From Euleptes europaea (taxonomy: Eukaryota; Chordata; Lepidosauria; Squamata; Sphaerodactylidae): a stretch of DNA of 64,000 nucleotides. Below are positions 12,001 through 22,799 of this stretch, one piece after another. The stretch spans positions 74,807,614-74,871,613 of the forward strand of contig NC_079318.1 of assembly GCF_029931775.1 (NCBI RefSeq). The letters are read 5' to 3'. A program made the position numbers and the translations under genes. The notes under the pieces are model-generated. The model was given only the letters and a program-made list of their open reading frames with translations. It was not told where the DNA came from and ran no database searches. Each line of letters begins with the position of its first letter. The stretch's first letter is position 1.

Positions 12001-15000
12001 TGCATGAAAGCTTAGGTTATTTGAAATAATAGAGTCTGTGTTTCAGGCATTTTGCTCTGGGTCACAATATGTACAAAGAATCCAAAAGTCCCACTGCTTG
12101 ATTGTCTTTGGTAAACTGCAGATAGCTTCTTTGATGTTAATCATATCACAATGGCAAGTAGTCATGTAGGAAGATTTTCTGTTACTTCCTCCTTCACTGT
12201 TCATAGGGTAGAAAAGGTTAAGGATGTTTGACGTTCCCTAAATCAGAAATGCCAGGTTAGTCTGGCTAAAATGCATATTATAATTAATTTTGCATAAAGT
12301 GCAGATTTCATGGCCTAGATTTGTGTGACTATGGTCATTTATGCATGGGAGTTTTACCTGAGGTTCGTTGCTGACTGGACCCACACTTTCCAGTTGGGAA
12401 TCTCTGTACCAGCCGCCTCCAAACTCAAATCAAGTCCCGCCCCTTTAAATGCTGCTTTGTAATTGGCTTACTTCACAGCGCTCACTGTGAGAGAAGATTT
12501 CCCCCCCAAACCCAATTGCCGCATAAAAAAAGCATTTTAAGAACAAAAAATGGAGCAATCTGAAAGAAGGGGGTGGGGGAAATCCAAGCCGGGATTTTAA
12601 AAAGCCTTTCTTCTGCTCAGAAAGAGTTCAGAAGAAGCAGGAAACATTTGAATCCCCGCCTCTTTACACGCTGCTTTGTGAGAAAAGTGCTATAGTAAAT
12701 AAATAAATATATGGGTAACCCCAGTTGTCATCTCTATCACAACAAGCTACGCTTTAACTCATATATAAAACATCTATTTTTGCAGAACTGTAGAAAACAA
12801 AGCCAAATAGAACACAGAGGATGATTAAAGATATACCCAAGGGCCTGTTAGATTCAGTGAAGATGTTCTCAAGAGAGCAGGCCTCCAGCTTCCATTATTT
12901 AAAGTGCATTAATTGCACTGTGAATACTACATTATATCTTTTCATGCCACAAATATCCCCTCTGAACAGAGGTTTCCAAAGCTAGCCAACTCCCTTCAGT
13001 CATGGCTGGAGAAGAGGGCATCGTTAAGAGCTGTTGGCAGCCACCATGATGCAATTTCTATGCACCATGCCAACTTGGCACCTGGAATTTGTCAAGCTTT
13101 GGATTATGGTATGGTAAAATATCTCTGCAATGATGAGGGCTGGAAATACTTATGAATTCTCTGATATTTGACAGTTGCTCTGTCTCTGCAATTGTGGTAC
13201 AATTATACCTGGGTGGTAAAATCTGAGTCCTGCAGATGGTCTGTTGTGTGACTCAGATGCGTAGGACCTTGGGTCCTTCTCACAAAGGTCATCTGGAAAG
13301 CAGGCTCATGATCTTCTCTCACTTGTGTTTCAGGTTGATTGTGCCAAGCTCCGTTCTGTTGATGAGAGTGAAGGGCGACTATGGGCGGAAAGCAGGGGTT
13401 TCCTTTATTTTGAGACCTCAGCGCAGACTGGAGAGGGAATCAACGAGATGTTCCAGGTACGAACTGATATGCCAAAGTGGCACTCCTTCAACAGTTCTTC
13501 ATTTTGGCTTCCAGTGATTGGCATGCTCTAAGCTCTCCATAATGAAAACTCTCTAAAGTGGTGTTTTGGGGCCTGTATATGAGAGGTGTTTCCATTTCTG
13601 TCAGCCTAACAGCCTGGAAACTCTTAGTTAACGTAACATTGAAGCAGAATTGATTCTGCTGGGATTTTATTTATTTACATTTTATCCCACCTGTCCTCAG
13701 GGCTCCAGGTGGTATACGTGGACCTTCCCTCTCCCTTTTTGTTTTCATGATAACCCAGTGAGGTTCATGGCTGACCATTTAGTCTGTCTCTGCTGGATTC
13801 TAACTATTCTGTAGCTTTGTTCATTTTCTCCCTCTTCCTTTTGGATTATTTCTGGCAGGGGCCTTTCTGTTATGTTCTTTCTGATTTAAAATTGGCATCA
13901 CTCATCCCTCTTATACCCCAAAAGGTTTACTTTTAGAATGTGTAAGATGAAAAACTATCCTTCCATGCTTCTTGGAACACATCCCCTGTGTTTTTGCATG
14001 AATCACTGATCTAGGTGGATTACTTCATTGGAAGGACTCACAAAGAGACAGAAGAAACAGCATCTTCCTAGGTTAGTTAATTCTGGTAGTCTTCTACTTT
14101 GGGAGTGATAAAATGGGGTAATCGCTCCCAAAGCCACAGCTGAATTTCCTCACCCACTCCAGTAGGGTTACCAGCCTCCAGGTGGGGCCTGGAGATTTCC
14201 TGGAATCACAACTGATCTCTGGATGAAAGAGATCAGTTCCCCTGGAAGAAATGGCTGCTTTGGAGGATGGACTCTATGGCATTATACTCTGCTGAGGTCC
14301 GTTTTGTCCCCAAACCCCAGCCTCCCAAGTCTCCATCTCCCAAAACTCCAGGAATTTCCCAACCTGGAGTTGGCAACCCCATACCCCAGGGAGACTAAAT
14401 AGAAGGAAGCAAGGCCAGAACTGTGAATCATGCAGAGACAGAGAAATCAGCCTTCTCCATGAATGAATGCTTTGGGCTCACTTTTAATCTATTTATTTCA
14501 GTGGCAGCTCAGGAGGTTTCATTGTGTGAAAGAATTCTTTAAAAAGTCTTGCAAACCCAAAATGTGTTGGGCTACCATGATAAGCTCTTTCATCAGCTTC
14601 TGGTTTTCCTTCTCCTGCTTTTTCCTCCGCTTTTTGGTGTTTCCTCCATTTTTGCTTCTCCAAGCCCTGGTTCCTCCCCCTGAATGGACCCTTTCTGCTG
14701 CTTCAGCTCCCACCCAGTTGGCTGAGGGCTCCTGACTGTGCTGCTGCAGTGTGGGGGCAGCCAACAGGAGGAATCTTCCGCCACTGCCTGTTTTGAGGCT
14801 GGGGGGAGGTGGCAGCGAATTGAACCTTCTTACAGTCAGATGGATCTTCTGCGGGTGTTGCAAACGATGCTTCTTGTATTTGGGTATGCTTATTTTTTAT
14901 TTATATCCCCCTTTTTTCCTTAATCAGTACCCAAAGCAGCTTATTGCAATGTCTCCCACCCCCCATTTATCCCCACAGCAACAACCTTGTCAGGTAGGTT

Positions 15001-18000
15001 AGGTTGAGAGATTGTGACGGGCCCAAGGGCACAAGCTTCCATGACAGAGCATGGATTCAAACCCGGTTATCCCAGTCCTAGTCTGACAGTCTAACTAGTG
15101 TGCCACACCAGCTCTCAAACTGAGCTCAGGGGATGCATACCACAGTGTTAACATCTTCCTGACCTATCTCCATTTTAGATTCCAGGCTGAAGTGAGCAGC
15201 CTTCTCTGCAGCAGCCTTTCCCCCAGCCCAGGCTGGCTGAAGGTTCTCTCCTGTGTACTCCTAGGAATGTTCCTTTTTATTTTATTATTTTATTTTATTC
15301 CCCACTTTTCTCCATGGGGACCCAAAGTGGCTCACAACGTTCTCCCCTTCTACATTTTATCTTTGTAGCACAAGAGTTGCAACCATGCATGGCCCTTGGC
15401 CCTGTCAATTACTGCTTGAATTTTATTCTGTTTTTATTGGTATTTAACGAGGTTTTATGGTCTTGGTACCCACCTTGAGCTTTTAAAATAGGACAGATTA
15501 TACAGTGAATAAGTAAGATTATACATGAATAAATAAGACCCACTGTTGCAACATATTAGTCCCCCCCCCACCTCAGCCACATGCGGAGACTAAGGGGAGT
15601 CCAAGAGAGGAAGTAGTAATAGCAGGACGATATGGAGAAGGCTTTGAACTTGGTCTGGTTGACGAAATCAGGATTGTTCAGCAACAGCCTCATACCAAAC
15701 TGTGCTAACCACCTTCTGCTTGCTTGCAGACCTTCTACTCCGCTATTGTTGATTTGTGTGACAATGGTGGAAAGCGCCCCACAGCCACCATGAGCATCAG
15801 TTTTACCAAAGAGCAAGCTGACACCATCCGGAGGATCCGCAGCAGCAAGGACAGCTGGGACATGCTGGGTGTCAAGCCAGGGGCTACAAGGTAACAAAGG
15901 TTCTGGCCTTTAGACAAGTAATCCATGCTGGCATATGAAGCCCGGAAGAATGTCCAGCTGGGAGAATTAGGGCTGAGGAGAGAGGGAGGAGACTGTGGAC
16001 AAAGCCGTGGGTTTGGTAGCTGCGAAGGGAAAGATTTGTTGGAGATACTGAGGAGGAGCTGGTTTCTTCATGTGGCAGTTTTGACCAGCAGTAATTCCTT
16101 TTTGTACTCAGGTGGCTGTGACCAGTCTGTCACAACCTTCCCATTGCCAATGACCACACCTTTCTCTGATGCTCACTGTGGCTACCGGTGTCCATAACTC
16201 ATCACCACTACCAGGTCTTCATTAATGTTTGAGCATCTCATGGACCGTTGGCTTCTAGCCCCACCCTGTCATCCAAGGAAAAGAGAACACAGCAGAGCAG
16301 ACTGGCCGCCATGGCACTGCTTAGTTTCCTAGTTGCTACTACAGCAGTCGAAAGGCTTAGGGGTAGAGTGCCTGCTTTGCATACAGAAAGTCCTAGGCTC
16401 AATCCCTTGTTTATGAATTACAAGAGCTACTGTAGAATAGTAACAATGAGACTAAACTGAATCAGGAAGTATGTGTTTCTTAAATGCCATCAAGTCAACC
16501 CTATGAATTAATGACCTTCAAAATGTCCTATAGTTTAAAGCCTTGCTCAGGTCTTACAAACTGAGGGTTGTGGCTTCCTTTATTGAATCAATCCATCCAT
16601 TTCCTGCTGCCTTCAGCTTTACCTAGCATTATTGTATTTTCCAGAAAGTCTTGATTTCTCATAATGTGACCAAAGTACAATTGCCTCAGTTTCGTCATTT
16701 TAGCTTCTGGGGAGAATTCAGGCTTGAATGTCGAACCCACTTATTTGTCTTTTTTGCGGTCCATTGTATCCATAAAACTTCTCACACCACAGTTCAAATG
16801 AATCAACTATCTTCCTGTTGGCTTTTATCATTGTCTAACTTTCACGCCCATACATAGCAATGGGGAATACTACAGTATGAGTTATCTTGATCTTGGTCGC
16901 CAGCAACACATCCTTACACTTAATGATGTTTTCTAGCTCCTTCATGGCTGCCCTTCCCAGTCTGTCTCCTTCTAATTTCTTAGTTGCTTTTGGTTGATGA
17001 TTGAGCCAAGGAATAGAAAATCTTTTAATAATTTCACTTTCTTCATCATCAACTGTAAAGTTGTGTAATTCCTCAGTATTCATAACTTTTGTCTTTTTGA
17101 TGTTCAGTTGTAATCCTGCTTTGGTACTTTCTGCTTTAGCTTTCATCAGGACTTGTTCCCAGTCTTCACTGTTTTCTGCCAGTAATGTTGTGTCATCTGC
17201 ATATCTCAAATTGTTAATGTTATTTTCACCAATTTCATTAAACCTTCATCTAAATCAAATCCAACTATCATGATAAGTTTTTCATACAGATTGAAGAGAT
17301 AGTGAGATAAAAAACATACTTGTCTGACACCTTTGCCAATTGGGATCCATTCTGTTTCTCCATATTCTGTCCTAACAGTCGCCTCTTGTTCAGAGAACAG
17401 ATTGTTTTGATGCACAATCAGATATTGTGGCACATCCATTTCTTTTAAAACCAACCATAGTTTTTCATGTTCCACACAGTGAAAAAATTTTCTATAATCT
17501 ATGAAGCATAAGCTGATTTTCTTCTGAAATTCTCTCGTAAGTTCCAATAACCACCATAAATTTGCAATATGATCTCTAGTGCCTCTTCCTTTTCTGAATC
17601 CAGCTAAAACAGGAAGTACTTGGTTTAATTCTTGCCTCTGCCACAGTGTCATTAGGTGGCGTAAGGCAAGCTACTCTCTCTTACTGTTCTTTCCATCTGC
17701 AGTATAAGGGTAACACTGATCTACTTTGCAGGGCTTTTGTAAGTAGGAATGTACATAAAGTGCTCCTAACATTCAAAAGCACACTACAAATGTGTTTACA
17801 TTTCATTTATTTAAATAACATCAGTACATTTTATTGAGGCTGTTATTGCCAGAAGCCAGAATCCACGAGCCAGTGGGTGGAGCCAAAATACATATTCCCT
17901 TCCCCAGTTTAGTCCCTCCACAGTACCAGTCCCCAATGTCCTGCTTGCTTTTGATGCCGATAACCATGGCCACAACTCTGACTCAGCTCTTGTCTTTCTT

Positions 18001-18137
18001 TCAGGGATGAGGTGAACAAGGCCTATCGAAAGCTGGCAGTGCTGCTTCATCCCGATAAATGCATGGCCCCTGGCAGTGAGGATGCCTTCAAAGCTGTTGT
18101 CAATGCACGGACTGCTTTGCTCAAAAACATTAAGTAA
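6008..18137 (+). CDS. DNAJC27: DNAJC27 (RBJ), Rab-like GTPase with J domain, complete in seven coding exons
   Basis: Joined coding segments 6008-6085, 8508-8590, 9183-9252, 11059-11223, 13334-13456, 15730-15890 and 18005-18137 give 270 residues, close to the 273 of the human protein. All introns are GT-AG and the phases fit. The N-terminal GTPase domain shows the P-loop GNAEVGKS (20-27), switch region ATIGIDYGV, DMAGH (68-72, His where Ras has Gln61), NKVD (131-134) and ETSA (159-162). The C-terminal J domain (about 215-270) carries HPD at 242-244, the motif that stimulates Hsp70 ATPase. There is no C-terminal prenylation cysteine, as in known RBJ proteins. In mammals RBJ acts in MEK/ERK signalling and has been linked to cilia and body weight. 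The ATG at 6008 is chosen because it aligns with the known N-terminus. The gene is followed in the same direction by ADCY3. Confidence 0.97.
6262..6400. repeat. LINE/SINE tail-like fragment in intron 1
   Basis: 'tttaaaacatttatatcctgg' followed by an A-rich 'aataaacaaccaaaatgcag' stretch resembles degraded 3' tails of the dispersed families in this window. Identity is weak. Confidence 0.35.
6402..6655 (+). repeat. Sauria-type SINE (tRNA head, Bov-B tail)
   Basis: Contains the tRNA-like head 'gtggtggttcaaagcagcgg ... gttcgactcccc' and the body 'gggtgaccttggggctagtcac ... ccccacctgcctcac'. It ends in the Bov-B-like tail with CTTCTTCTT at 6644-6652. These elements are moved by Bov-B LINE machinery and are widespread in squamates. 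Degraded but nearly full length. Confidence 0.85.
6836..7050 (+). repeat. tRNA-derived SINE, family 2
   Basis: The tRNA-like head 'tagtgatagagcagctgcttggcatgcag ... tttcaatcccc' carries A- and B-box-like sequences. A body 'gagaccctggagagccg' follows, with the end 'cagtttcatgtg'. Same family as 24190-24385, 36895-37115, 42919-43138 and 47955-48160. Confidence 0.85.
7112..7412 (+). repeat. Sauria-type SINE, near full length
   Basis: Starts 'cagcatggtgtagtggttaag' and has the duplicated 'gactctaatctg(g)' modules and 'ttgggctagtcac'. The tail is 'aaccaattcttcttcttc', characteristic of Bov-B-mobilised SINEs. A tRNA-like promoter region is visible at 7118-7180. Confidence 0.9.
7485..7900. repeat. 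Rearranged CR1 fragments
   Basis: Pieces with CR1 signatures occur in both orientations: 'gtggcagtgaattccacaag' and 'cataattttataaatc' in minus sense, and 'atagaggtttataaaattatgcatgg' in plus sense. The inversion at about 7650 and 7790 suggests two insertions or an inverted, twin-primed copy. Confidence 0.65.
8508..8590 (+). CDS. DNAJC27: DNAJC27 coding exon 2
   Basis: The acceptor tttttag precedes AGC, which supplies the P-loop Ser27. The exon encodes the switch I region (KYLATIGIDYG). The donor AA|gtgagt follows in phase 2. Confidence 0.95.
9183..9252 (+). CDS. DNAJC27: DNAJC27 coding exon 3
   Basis: Acceptor ctttctttcag. The first A completes Lys54. It encodes the switch II segment IFDMAGHPFFYE. 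Donor GAG|gtaagg, phase 0. Confidence 0.95.
9383..9500 (+). repeat. Fragment of tRNA-derived SINE family 2
   Basis: 'gagatcctggagagctgttgtgagtctaagtagac' matches the middle of the family 2 SINE. The head is missing. Confidence 0.6.
9590..10410 (+). mobile_element. Penelope-like element fragment with GIY-YIG endonuclease and 3' tail
   Basis: An open frame at 9662-10129 (155 codons) encodes a Penelope-type C-terminal endonuclease. Visible features are a Cys pair region (ITCQQC), STLYIGQIGQSLQQRL (the GIY-YIG core), the downstream Arg and His, and HFNLSGHSVADL and RETAELQLIMKLKT. The reverse transcriptase is absent. The sequence from about 10290 to 10410 ('gctcataccttgccagaaattttgttagtctttaag ... 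gactaacatggctaccca') is the usual tail of these elements, also found alone at several other places here. It lies in DNAJC27 intron 3. The absence of interruption in the frame suggests moderate age. Confidence 0.9.
10411..11058. other. DNAJC27 intron 3 remainder, nothing recognised
   Basis: Ordinary AT-rich intronic sequence up to the exon 4 acceptor. 10845-10920 partly repeats sequence at 9470-9540 ('aatacagatgctaacat' type), perhaps a small dispersed repeat. Confidence 0.45.
11059..11223 (+). CDS. DNAJC27: DNAJC27 coding exon 4
   Basis: Acceptor ctgcatag. Encodes residues 78-132, from VRNEFYKDTQ to VVCANK, the central GTPase fold ending in the NK of the G4 motif. Donor AAG|gtaact, phase 0. 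Confidence 0.96.
11224..13333. other. DNAJC27: DNAJC27 intron 4
   Basis: Two kilobases without a recognised gene. 12335-12680 begins 'catttatgcatgg', like the ends of the GGCC-type MITE at 47454. It holds two loose direct copies of a 'cgcc(c/t)ctttaaatgctgctttgt' segment (about 12437 and 12655), so it may be a degenerate DNA element. No second end could be matched. Confidence 0.5.
13334..13456 (+). CDS. DNAJC27: DNAJC27 coding exon 5
   Basis: Acceptor tgtttcag. Encodes residues 133-173: VD completing NKVD, then ESEGRLWAES and FETSAQTGEG (G5). Donor CAG|gtacga, phase 0. Confidence 0.96.
13665..13815 (-). repeat. MIR/CORE-like SINE fragment
   Basis: Reads as the reverse of the 3' half of a MIR-like SINE ('tttatttatttacattttatccc ... 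gataacccagtgagg'). Confidence 0.55.
14163..14381 (+). mobile_element. hAT MITE, TAGGGTTGCC family
   Basis: Starts TAGGGTTACCAGCCTCC and ends GGAGTTGGCAACCCCA, giving inverted ends. The interior 'ctggagat...gatcagttcccctgga...aaatggctgctttgga' is shared with a dozen other copies here. Flanks CACTCCAG/TACCCCAG are a decayed 8-bp duplication. Lies in DNAJC27 intron 5. Confidence 0.85.
14885..15120 (-). repeat. MIR/CORE-like SINE
   Basis: On the complement it reads from a tRNA-like head ('agctggtgtggcacactag') and the B-box 'gggtttgaatcc'. The conserved core 'ctaacctacctgacaaggttgttg' and the shared tail 'gctttgggtactg' follow. This is an old, widespread amniote SINE type. Confidence 0.75.
15262..15335 (-). 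repeat. MIR-like SINE tail
   Basis: T-rich run followed by 'ccccacttttctccatggggacccaaagtggctcac', the reverse of the shared SINE 3' tail. Confidence 0.55.
15730..15890 (+). CDS. DNAJC27: DNAJC27 coding exon 6
   Basis: Acceptor gcttgcag. Encodes residues 174-226 plus two bases of Arg227: the end of the GTPase domain (TFYSAIVDLC), a linker, then the start of the J domain (SWDMLGVKPGAT). Donor AG|gtaaca, phase 2. Confidence 0.96.
16353..16420 (+). repeat. Head of tRNA-derived SINE family 2
   Basis: 'ggggtagagtgcctgctttgcatacag ... ggctcaatccc' is a tRNA-like A- and B-box region without the body. Not a functional tRNA. Confidence 0.6.
16470..17660 (-). mobile_element. Bov-B (RTE) LINE, partial reverse transcriptase
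   Basis: Two overlapping minus-strand frames (17652-17206 and 17209-16835) carry RTE/Bov-B reverse transcriptase blocks: AGFRKGRGTRDHIANL, FIDYRKFFHCVEHEKLW, IGKGVRQ, then MRYADDTTLLAE with the catalytic YADD and GLQLNIKKTKVM. The junction between them at about 17206-17210 needs a frame change and both ends are truncated, so the copy is dead. The 3' part down to about 16470 matches the Bov-B-related tail at 58812-59035. Lies in DNAJC27 intron 6. Confidence 0.9.
17661..18004. other. DNAJC27: End of DNAJC27 intron 6
   Basis: No repeat recognised. A pyrimidine-rich tract (gctcttgtctttctttcag) at 17986-18004 precedes exon 7. Confidence 0.6.
18005..18137 (+). CDS. DNAJC27: DNAJC27 coding exon 7, stop codon
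   Basis: Completes Arg227 and encodes residues 228-270: DEVNKAYRKLAVLLHPDKC, with HPD in the J domain, then EDAFKAVVNARTALLKNIK and TAA at 18135-18137. Confidence 0.97.
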
Positions 18138-18236
18138 AATGGGAAAAGGGGGAGAAGAGGCTTCCCCAAGAGCTGATGATCAAAGCCCTTTGGAGAAGGA
18201 TACCCCTCTTCCTGCTGATCTTCTCTGTCCAATCAA

Positions 18237-18342
18237 CAAGGGTTGACTCCTGTGTGTGCAAAGATGGTGAGGAACAAACAGGAAAGTTACAAGGGTTGAC
18301 TCCCGTGTGTGCAAAGATGGTGAGGAACAAACAGGAAAGTTA
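18237..18342 (+). repeat. 53-bp tandem duplication in the 3' UTR
   Basis: 18237-18289 and 18290-18342 are head-to-tail copies of a 53-bp unit with one difference (T/C near its 15th base). The near identity indicates a recent event. Confidence 0.97.
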
Positions 18343-19494
18343 CCCTCACCACGTGCACCTTGCTCATCCAAAACTGTTCCCTCCACTCCAGCAACCAGCT
18401 TGGTACAGACGACACCTCTGTGATGGATTCCTGAATGCCTTGGCAGCTGTAATGTCTTTTCCCTTGCAGAGAAATTTGCCTTGGATTGGGCTAATTCTAA
18501 AATAGAGGAGATATTTGTGGAGATATTTCTTCCTGTGGCATCTCTGTGTTTTGTTATCCCAAACTTGGTGATGTTTGACCTGATCATCTGACTTACCACA
18601 GTGCTGCTGTTTCTTGGCCCTATATCTGACAACTTGCCTTTCCATTTGAATTGCCTTTGGGCCCTCTTCTTCAATGATTGGCCAGCACCTGCATTTCTTG
18701 TTACCTTGGTGCATATGCTGGCTGAGAGTGGCCCTTTCCCAACTATTACGGTCTCTTATCTGCCTTTCTGTGGGTAAGGATACCTGGCAGCTGGGACTCA
18801 AAATCTGGAAGCTATCATAGCTGGTAAGCGTATAGTACAGCATGTCAGAAAGCAGAGTATCCCATTCATGTTTTTTAGTAATATGGCCCTGGGAGATTCC
18901 GTGCTGCGTGTTATCCCTGCTTTGCTGGAGTGCAGAATATCCAGAAATGCTGGTCTTTTCCCTTCCCTATCATACCAAGGCCTAGCTCTGGGTTTCTCTC
19001 CCAAAAAATCCTAATGTAAACAGGTACTGGTCCTCAACAGGTAAGGAAACCTTGTTCAGCTTGGATTCAAAAAGCTACTTTAGCTGGGTGAAGTAGGATT
19101 TGGAATCTCTCTGACTGTGTCTTGATTTCTGTCTCAAGTCTAAAACTGAAGAAACGTGCTTCCCACTAATTTTGTACATTTTGGTGTGATTTCTCTTGAA
19201 CATCCTGGGAAACAGGGTAAATAGTAGATAAGCAGTGCTTCCAAAGTACATCCTGAAATTGGGCTGGTCTGCAGGAACAGGAAGGACTTCCTCTTTGCTC
19301 CCTCACTTGTCTGCACCCCAGCCTCTGTTATAGGTGAAATCCTCTACCATGGAGTTTCTCTGACACAAGCTGTAATCCCTGAAAATAGGTAGGGGTTATT
19401 TACGGTGGATATAAATGGCTGGAATTTCAGGACAGTGTGGTAGATGTGGCATTCCCCTGATTGTTGATGTTCATAATATTTCACCATGTAGCTC

Positions 19495-19500
19495 AATAAA
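19495..19500 (+). terminator. Candidate proximal poly(A) signal
   Basis: Canonical AATAAA, followed within 35 bases by a GT-rich stretch (aggtgggtgggttcgg). Confidence 0.5.
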
Positions 19501-21794
19501 AGGAAAGCAAGTACTCTGCGAACAGGTGGGTGGGTTCGGATAGGTCACGTGCCAAAAGGACTCTCCCCAAGGCTGGGAGAGGCATGGGCAGTTCCAGCTT
19601 TGACAAATCTTTTTGACCTTATTAGGGGTTAATTCCTATGTATGAATATATGTGTAATTATGTCACAATTGAATGGTCACATGCTTTTCCCCAAAAGCCA
19701 ATGTAATGTAGTGATTACGGAAAACTTGCGTGCATATCTCTCTTGCTGGCAACTTGTTTTGTCAGTTGGAATGCTTGGGGGGTATAATTATCTTCCTCCC
19801 ATTCTCTCATTGCTACTTGCACACAAATCAAAACATATGTTGGGCGGGGAGGTGGGGGATCCCTCTCCCCTTGCTCATGCACTTTTGTCTGTTTCCTTTT
19901 CTCCCATCCCCTAACAGAGTTAATGGATATGGTAAGAGAGAGGGATTAGTAACTGCATGCTTATTGGGGTGTATGCCATTTCTTAGAGGACAGGCTTGGA
20001 CCTGCTGCCTCCCCCAGTTGGCAAGTACTCATGAAGTGACCTGTGTATCTGCAAGCTTCATGCATCAGTTTAAGCATAATCAGGAGAGCACCAAACATTC
20101 TATGTCAGGAGAGGGCCTAGATTTTCCATCCAGAGCCCTACTTCCTAGAACTTACCTGAGATGGATAGAGGTGAGCCCTGCAGGGTTGCACATACAGGCA
20201 AGTGTTAATCCTGCAATGCAAACCACTTAGCTTTTGATAAAAATTATCTGAAGAGAGCGAGACCTCTCCCGCCATCCAGAAATGAATCTCTGCAATATAT
20301 GTGTAAATATGTTGATCCGGATGTGCACTTTAAACACTGATCTCCTCTCTCCTTACTTTTTGGGCAGTGGTTTTTATGCTTGTAAATACCAGCCCATCCC
20401 TAACAGCATTTCCTCACCTCGCCCCCTCCCCCTTGAAACTAAAGCTTGGTCTTTGGACTACTGTGAATGCCTTGTATCGTAAAATCCCTGTGACTTGATG
20501 GGTTGCTGTGTGTTCTTGCATTTGCACTTTTTTGCCTTCCGTGTTGTGCTTATTCTGTTGCCTCTCTGAGGTCTGCCTTCTCCTTGGTACCCACAGACAT
20601 TGCCTGCTGTGGAGCTTTTTCCTTGTTGAACTCCCCTGCCCTGCCCACTCTCTCTCTCTCTTTTTAATCCCTGCCACCCAGCCATGTTGGAGGGCACTTC
20701 GCCCCTTATTGGTCATCCCTTTTGTCATTTACCATTGAAGATTGCCACAGGATCAGAGCAGGCTCGGCAGACCCTGTGCTCAGTAAGTGAAGGGCTGCCC
20801 CAGGGAAACAGTGCCAGTAAAATGGGCTGCTTATGTCTCTGGCAGGCTTCCAGTCTGCCAATTTCCCCCCCACCTCAAGAGTTGTGTACTTAAAGAGTAG
20901 AAAAGGACAATCAGGACAGCCCAGGAAGCTTGAAACTGTGACCTGGTGGGGAGGGGGAACATTAAAGTTGGTGTCTTTCCTCATGTAAATGAGAATTTGA
21001 TTTGTCCTGGGCTCTGTACTCAGATTCCCTTTTCCCATTACCATTTTGATTCCACATGTCCAGACTTTGCAATTTCACACATGCAAGCCTATTAAAGCTG
21101 CAAATGTTATGTGTACATTGCAGTTCTCCATTTGCAGAACAAGTCACAGTCCTGCTCTGTGACATGAGGTTACTCTATTGATGGCAAAATGCCTGTGACT
21201 GTCTGAATAGCAGCTCATTATGCTCTCAGTTTCATGCTTGTGTGCTAAGCTGGACATGTGAAAAGCCAGTGAAAGAGGTACCAGATCAATGCAGATGATT
21301 TCTTTTGGGTGCTGTTACAGCTCTGAATCAGTCGTGCAACCCACATGGTCTCTGCTAGTCCCCCACTTGCACGGCCTGAGGTTGGGCAGGCAGAGAACAG
21401 GGAGCCTGCATCAGATGTGGGCTCCAGTGAAAGCGGAACAGATGTGGCCAGGAACAGATGACAGGTAGTTCTGCATTGCCCCTTCCAAGAGCCTTGAGTG
21501 CCAAAGTGCTTTTGCAGGTCAACTAAGCTCGGAGCCATAAAGGCAGGAATCTCTTTATGAAGCTTTTTCTACCATGCAGAGACTCCCTCAGTCTTCTTTG
21601 TGTGAAGCTACATATGGATTTGATTGCACTGTATTTAAATTTAGTACTACTTAACCCAAATACCCCTCACTACACATCAGCCAAAGGTGTAGATCGGCTT
21701 GATCTGAGCTGATGGAAAATGCAGAAATGCTGACACTTGCATGGTCTTGTATAGAAAACCTTTGTTCTTTTGAAGTTATGTATTTTTTTACAAA

Positions 21795-21800
21795 ATTAAA
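21795..21800 (+). terminator. Candidate distal poly(A) signal
   Basis: ATTAAA variant followed by TG-rich runs at about 21832-21862 (ttattgtgta, ttattgtgtgcg). Repeats resume about 1 kb downstream. Confidence 0.5.
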
Positions 21801-21820
21801 TCAGATTTAAACCTCACTTC

Positions 21821-22799
21821 CTTTTGGTTTTTATTGTGTATTTCGCTGTTTTATTGTGTGCGAGTTACTCTTTTCTCAATGTCTAACTGGAATCTCAGAT
21901 CCTTATAAACTTTCACAGTTGTCTATTGGAACAAGTTGGCATGTTTTGACCTCTAGGTAATTCAGGAGCACAGAGGGACACTACCAAAGCAGAGTAACGG
22001 ATGCAGGCCAAAAAGTGTGCGTTGACCTTGGATGGTCCAGTAAATGGAGAATTAGCTTTATACTTGGGACATCTGGGATTCAGACCCTCCCTGCTTCACT
22101 GAGTCACTTTGATGTTTCTGATCCCTAGACTTCATTCATATTCACTTCCTTTGGCTACCAGCGCTGTGCAGTTATGAAGCCAGGTTTAATTACTTTTTCA
22201 AAACCTGGGCTAAAGAAGAGAAATAACATGGCACCTGTTAGGTTGCCTCTCGAGGCAATAGGGAAACATGTCCCTGATGTTAGCTAACAATTGCAAAGAG
22301 CTTGCACCTTTTTCTTTGCCTTTCTACTGAATCAAAGCAGCCAGAGTATCTGGAAATTGGTTGCTCAGCAAGAGTACCAATTGGTGGACCTGGAACGCTT
22401 TACTGAGAACAGCACTGAGAAATGTATACAAGTTAGAGGCTCACAAGGAATTGGGGGGGGGAGAAGGGTACACTATTGGTAAATTTGCCCTCCCCCCATA
22501 GTGGTGTGGGACAGCTGATCTTTGGGGCTAGATGATTAGCTTCCTGCTGACTTAGTCTGGAATAGCAGCTGTCTAGTGCTAGAGTGCAGTCTTCCTCTAG
22601 CACTGACTATTGTGGTTGGGGGCTGTGTGAATAGGAAACTGCTTTTCTCATTGCAAGCCTGAACAGTACAGTACAGCTCAGGGAGGAGCACATTTTAACA
22701 GCGCCTTCCCTGGGTTGTATGGGGGAGTTTTGGGGTGGCATGCATCACACTCTCCAGAATACTTTCAGCCACCTGGGGCTTGAGTAGGTCAATCCCTTT
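21821..22799. other. Intergenic, no recognisable feature
   Basis: Low repeat density, no convincing frame. Could still belong to an extended DNAJC27 3' end. Confidence 0.4.

Larger units (their letters stand above)
18138..21820 (+). other. DNAJC27: Probable 3' UTR of DNAJC27
   Basis: The 3.7 kb after the stop codon is nearly free of dispersed repeats, unlike everything around it, as expected for a long transcribed 3' UTR. The right border is inferred from an ATTAAA at 21795-21800 followed by TG-rich sequence (21830-21870). An AATAAA at 19495-19500 could give a shorter form. A long 3' UTR is known for mammalian DNAJC27. Confidence 0.6.

Noticed and set aside
19642-20230. Plus-strand frames of 90-166 codons downstream of DNAJC27
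   Set aside because: They lie in the probable 3' UTR, have no family resemblance and lack coding character.
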